A stretch of 64,000 nt of DNA, taken from positions 67,786,256-67,850,255 of the forward strand of contig NC_039364.1 of the NCBI RefSeq assembly GCF_003573695.1, read 5' to 3'. This DNA is from Papaver somniferum (lineage: Eukaryota > Streptophyta > Magnoliopsida > Ranunculales > Papaveraceae). Under the pieces are notes generated by a model. That model saw only the letters and a list, made by a program, of their open reading frames with translations, was not told the DNA's origin and did no database searches. A program made the translations under genes and the position numbers. Below, piece by piece: positions 59,153-64,000 of the stretch; the first letter of the stretch is position 1; each line of letters opens with the position of its first letter.

Positions 59153-61562
59153 TGTTAGAGCATAGCTCGGTTAACCTCGCATGTGTTGCTATCTCAAGTA
59201 TGTTTGTCAATGTTAGTGATCAAAACTATAAGTCTTGATTTCTAGCCTACATAGATAAGTCTCTGACTAGAATAGAAAAGTGTAGTTGAGCTCAAGGACT
59301 TCATGGAGATTCATCATACAACGACGAAAATCTATACAAGGAACCGTGGAACTTCATCAACAAAAAGGTATGTGGAGACTTGAACTTATCTATCACTCAA
59401 AAGTCTATCTCTTATATCTCCTACTTATTATGAGACAAAAGTCGTGTGCTATATAGACTAGATCATACACATTTGATATTTCGAGTTGAGTATATCTTGC
59501 GTATCTATATCTCGAAATCATGTGTTGGTAAAGCGTTTCGCTTTGATCAAGTTTATCTTCACCTAGTGACGAAAGTCATGAAAAGTTTCAATCACTTTGA
59601 GAATTGCTCTGACGTGAATCGGTATGTGAATAACGGCTACATAGCGTCCTCTGAGAATGCCTCAATGATTGAAATGAGAGTTTAGACTACATAACCATGT
59701 ATTCCTTGAACCGAATTTTTCGAACTTTGTTGATCAAGAGAAATCGGGAGGATTGTGGAATTGGCTTGCCAAGTCCGCAAACCCAGTCCGCAGACTCGGT
59801 ACGCGAACTGACGGAAGTTCTCGACCGAGAATTTCTGCTGGATTTTCCAAAACTCGTTTGTGTGCTAAGTCCGCGAACTCAATCCGCGAACTGGCGGAAG
59901 TTCTCTTTCCGAGAATTTCTGCTGAGTTTGGAAAACTCAACCGATTAACTTAAGTCCGCAAACTTGTTTGTGAACTTAAGAGGTTATGATCTAAAGATGT
60001 GCTCTGAACATGAAACTTAAATGACTAAGGAATGCTTTATGAAAACCGGGGCTATAAATTTCATGACCGATTCAATTGAATCGAATCATCTTTGTTTCGA
60101 TTGTGTCTTGTGTAGTTACATAAGATCTCATAGTAATTGAACAACTCTTTAACTAGTTCATTTGAGTCAATTGAACTAGTTATGGTGAAGAAGAACAAGG
60201 TTAATATGAAATGCTCATATGGTTAACCTTTTTGGGTTACTATGTTGAACCAACATACAAGTACACGTTTGGGCATGGTTTTCACAAACCCAGTAAAATT
60301 TTACCCAAGTGTGTGTGACAAGCTAAGTTTTCGATCTAACAGTTGAGAAATATTAGCTTGAATCTAAATCAGAATTTCATCTAACGGTGAATAAGGATTG
60401 CTTTGTACCTAAGGCAAAATCCTGATTTGAAGGTTATATAAAGGAGACATCTAGCATTGTGCAAAACTAATCCCAACACGTCTGTGTGCTACTAGTGGGC
60501 CCGCTAGAGTCGATCTCCATTAACCTTTGATTTTCTTCTCTAAAATCAGGTTAACTACTTAAATACTTCATTTGGATTGTGAAACCAGACCGATACTACT
60601 TTATCGTAGTTGTGTGATCTGATCTTGCATCTTCTATCGTACGAGTACAATCGGTTGATTGGCTTGAGATCGTGGGAGTTCTCCGATAGGAAAGATAAAG
60701 AAGTCACAAACATCTTCGTCTCACTGTTTGCGATTCCTCGACAATCCTCTTGTGTAGTCAGGAAGGATTGTAGAGAGGTGATTGATTAATCTAGGCTGTT
60801 CTTCGGGAATATAAGACTGGATTATCAATTGGTTCATGTTCACCTTGACTTTATATCAAAAGACGGAACAAAACCTAGGGTTTATCTGCGGGAGACATAT
60901 TTATCCTTTGATAGACTTTTCTGTGTGGGACAGATCTTTTTATTATCAAGTCTGCGATTTTGGGTTGCAGCAACTCTTGGTTGTGGGTGAGATCAGCTAA
61001 GGGAATCAAGTGCACAGTATCCTGCTGGGATCAGAGGCGTAGGATTACAAATGTACCTTGGATCGGTGGGAGACTGATTGGGGTTCAACTATACTCCGGT
61101 CCGAAGTTAGTTTGCAGTAGGCTAGTATCTTTAGCGGCTTAATACAGTGTGTATTCAATCTGGACTAGGTCCCGGGGTTTTTTCGCATTTGCGGTTTCCT
61201 CGTTAACAAAACTTCTGGTGTCTGTGTTATTTCTTTTTCGCATTATATTTTATATAATTTAAATAATACAGGTTGTGCGTTAAGATCATCAATTGGAAAT
61301 CCAACCTTTGGTTGTTGATTGATATTGATTGATCCTTGGACATTGTTCTTTGGTACCGTCCAAGTTATCTCTCTTTAATCGAGACTCGCAGTTTGCTTGA
61401 GTAAGATTAAATCAAGAGATAGAGATATTAACTCCTTGAGATACTTTCTATCTAGATTGAGTCTGAATGTCTAGTTGGTTCTCTAGCAAAGAATTTCGGA
61501 GTTAGACAATACAGATTGCTAATCGAATTATTGGGTGGTGTTGTTAGACCCACGCTTTTTCA
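59153..61562 (+). repeat. 3' LTR of the Copia-type element
   Basis: 2410 bp, preceded by AAAGGGGGAGAT (59141-59152). Same termini as the 5' LTR; TATA box at 60435-60442. Confidence 0.9.
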
Positions 61563-61567
61563 ACAAC

Positions 61568-64000
61568 GTCTTCAGGTCGTAAACAACACCCGTGACTCCC
61601 TGACTATGCAGCATTTTAGAATGAATGTGACGCTTTAACTGGCTAATATCTCTTCTGTAATAGATTAATTATGCCATGACATTTACCATTGAATTCCCAT
61701 GATGGTCTATTATTGTTCCTATTCCATGGTCGAATCCACGGCCTGATCCCATGGAATGGCAATAACAATTGCTCCTATTCTATGGTCGAATCCACGGCCT
61801 GATCCCATGGAATGGAAATAAAAATTGCTCCTATTCCACGGTCGAATCCACGGCCTGATCCCATGGAATGGCGATAACAATTGCTCCTATTCCACGGTCG
61901 AATCCACGGCCTGATCCCATGGAATGGCGATAACAATTGCTCCTATTCCATGGTCGAATCCACGGCTTGATCCCATGGAATGGCGATAACAATTTCTCCT
62001 ATTCCATGGTCGAATACACGACCTGATCCCATGGAATGGCAATAAACAATTGTATCATCTCATTATTCCGATTTCATGATCGAATTCACGGCTAATCTCA
62101 TGGAATGATAATAGATAATTTTATTACTCCGATTTCATGATCGAATCCACGGTTGATCTCATGAAATAGTAATATTTAATTACTCTGATTCTATGGCCGA
62201 ATCCATGATCCCATGGAATGTAATATTCGACTCTATTATTCCGAATTCATGGTCGAATCCACGGCTGATCCTATGGATTGATAATAAACAACTACTCACT
62301 TTTATTACTCAGTTTCATGAATCATTCTCCATTGAATTTCATAAATTAGCAATAAATACTCAACAATCGGGCATCTGGATCATCGCTGAGTAAGCCCCAC
62401 AAAAATGGTGCAAGTGTACTCGGGAATGATGCACGACTGATCACCCGGATGCACAAACGAGCATCCAAAAATATGGACAGATGAGGAGGTGCTCATGGGG
62501 CCGGTCCCACCAGCCGGCCGGCCATGCCCTAGCCGTGGCCGGTCCCATGCCTCTCCCATTATTTTCCTTATTTTTGTTATTTCATGAACTCATGAAAACT
62601 CCTTGGTTTTAGCAACTTTCCTTGTTTTTGCAAAACTCATGAATTCTCCATAACTTCATGGATTCATGAAAAATAATATTATAAAATAGGAAAAGGTGTG
62701 CGGGACCGGGAAACCTAGTCGGCCGGCCATGCTCAAGTCGTGGCCGGTCCCACACCTTACAATCCTTAGCCTTTTATAATTATTATCCCTCAATTTCACG
62801 AAACTCCTCCGTTTCAATGAAAACTCATGGTTTCTCCATAACATCACGATTTCATGAAAAATATTAATATAAAATTAGGAAAAGTGTTGTGGGACCGGGC
62901 ATCATAGCCGTCCGGTCATGCCTTAGTTGTGGCCGGTCCCACACCTTGCAATCCCTAGTCTTTTATAATTATTATTTTCCTCAAATCATGAAACTCCTTG
63001 GTTTGAGCAAAAATCTTGATTTCGTCATAATCTCTCAAATTTTGCTCAAATCATGAAAAACCAAAAGCCAACATGGTCACACGACCGACTAGCCTCTCAT
63101 GGAAATTTTAAATGTTAAAGTACTCTTATTTTAATATTTACCAAATGTTGATCAATTGAGCATACATGCTCATTCCAACAAAAATCAAGAATTTCAGTCA
63201 AGATGAAACTCTTCTGAAAATTCAAAATGTTGCCCGAACGCACATCAGAAAATATTGAAACTCTCAGTATGGAGACACGGACACCACGGCAACACGTACA
63301 TGCCTTCTTGACCGACTAGAGTCATCCCTAGGGCTTGCACAAAGTCGGTCCCACACGTTTTCATATTTCTGACCTAATTTGCTCAATTGCTCATATTGGG
63401 CCCAAATTCTCTCTAACCAACCTGGGGATTGTTTAAACGACCAACATCTGGTCTCGTGATCACCAAGAGTCGGCCCCATGCCCTCTTGGTCGGTCTCCCA
63501 TCTTTCATACTTAGGTTTTATCAAATGTTGAACCCAGCAATATTTCAATAAATGATGAATCCGGCATTTAATCATCGTTCTTTCACCAACTCTCCAACTG
63601 AGAACCCTGGTGCATGCTCACTCGAGCACTGAGCACCACATGGACGCCATATCTCATGTGGTCGGTCCCTCTGTCACTCATGACCTATTTTCAGCGATTC
63701 ATCAGTTAACAAATAATTGATATGAAATTAGGTTTCAAATAAATGTTCTACGAATCATTATTCGGAGCGAGATTCAAACACTAATGAATTTATGATGGAT
63801 TCAGCAACTAACGTCTTAATTAATCATATAATTTTGGTAATCTAACAATATTTTAATATTTTATTGGGTCAGGTCACCAATAAATATTTCGTCGAATTGA
63901 GAAATACTTACTCAGTTGCTCAAATATTGATCCAGCTATCAATATTTAGTAATATTAGTAATTTGTCGAATTGAGCAATACTTGCTCAGTTGCACGTCAA
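61568..64000 (+). repeat. Tat-like group LTR, continuation, running out of the window
   Basis: Collinear with about 43140-45110 of the solo LTR 42669-45936, including the GGGCATCTGGA...GAGTAAGCCCCA block near 62368 and GACCGGC-rich segments near 62500-62940. Its end is beyond the window, so whether it is solo or part of an element is unknown. Confidence 0.8.
61712..62047 (+). repeat. 56-bp minisatellite, 6 copies
   Basis: Period exactly 56 bp (61712, 61768, 61824, 61880, 61936, 61992), unit CTATTCCATGGTCGAATCCA followed by CGGCCTGATCCCATGGAAT. TTCCATGG and CCATGGAA form an inverted pair in each unit. Degenerate copies continue to about 62290. Confidence 0.9.

Larger units (their letters stand above)
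53193..61562 (+). mobile_element. Copia-type non-autonomous retrotransposon with two 2.4-kb LTRs
   Basis: LTRs at 53193-55575 and 59153-61562 are similar along their length, with TGTTAG...TTTTCA ends. Target duplication ACAAC is exact (53188-53192 and 61563-61567). The primer site TGGTATCAGCGC (55578-55589) differs from the initiator-Met site by one base. The 3.58-kb interior has only a broken gag-like start and no protease, integrase or RT. Purine tracts of the GGGGGAG type occur near 58799, 58840 and 59145; the last abuts the 3' LTR. Copia assignment is inferred from these ends. Confidence 0.85.

Noticed and set aside
59446..59953. Small ORFs repeated at 53486-53725
   Set aside because: Both are inside the Copia-type LTRs and change length between copies; no coding signal.

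Overview
This is plant nuclear DNA, probably from a eudicot. It holds intron-bearing genes with plant-type proteins, plant Ty3/Gypsy chromoviruses, Copia-type long terminal repeats, a 5S-rRNA-derived Cassandra-type TRIM and MITE-like elements. There are no bacterial operons, ribosome-binding sites, CRISPR arrays or phage genes. The species cannot be named from the sequence alone.

Only two host genes are well supported, in a small convergent island at 36.3-41.3 kb. On the + strand is a two-exon gene for the small subunit of DNA polymerase delta (POLD4, 124 aa). On the - strand is a five-exon gene for the pre-mRNA 3'-end endonuclease CPSF73-I (704 aa, with all metal-ligand motifs). Their 3' ends face each other across about 0.7 kb.

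Most of the rest is nested transposons. (1) 1-19337 is one Ty3/Gypsy chromovirus (Tekay/Del-like) broken up by later insertions: a Copia element in its 5' LTR (1-2416), a solo LTR in its 5' leader (3641-6178), a complete chromovirus in the opposite orientation inside its integrase core (9843-15440, TSD ATTTT) and a Mutator-like non-autonomous element in its 3' LTR (16954-18007). (2) 19403-21366 is a solo LTR with TSD CATAT, carrying a 63-bp minisatellite. (3) 22352-22856 is a Cassandra-type TRIM, and 23391-23578 a short poly(A)-tailed non-LTR insertion. (4) 23701-33074 is a Tat-like Gypsy element on the - strand. It keeps gag and protease, lacks reverse transcriptase, and has a decayed antisense ORF next to its 3' LTR. 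(5) 33.1-36.2 kb holds a decayed repetitive ORF, a cluster of hairpins including a perfect 36-bp palindrome, and a 509-bp MITE ending 94 bp before the POLD4 start codon. (6) 41.6-46.7 kb may be a large terminal-inverted-repeat element; it contains a 3.27-kb solo LTR with TSD AGATT. (7) 46.7-52.8 kb is mostly unassigned repeat, including an antisense Copia-like LTR with a ~746-bp internal duplication. (8) 52771-64000 is another LTR of the Tat-like group, split by a pol-less Copia-type element with two 2.4-kb LTRs (53193-61562, TSD ACAAC).

No transposon gene here looks intact: every retrotransposon ORF has stops or frameshifts. The most unusual items are the antisense ORF of the Tat-like element, the palindrome/MITE cluster upstream of POLD4, and the repeated occurrence of one LTR group, mostly as solo LTRs carrying different minisatellites. 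All boundaries, TSDs and splice sites were read by eye.
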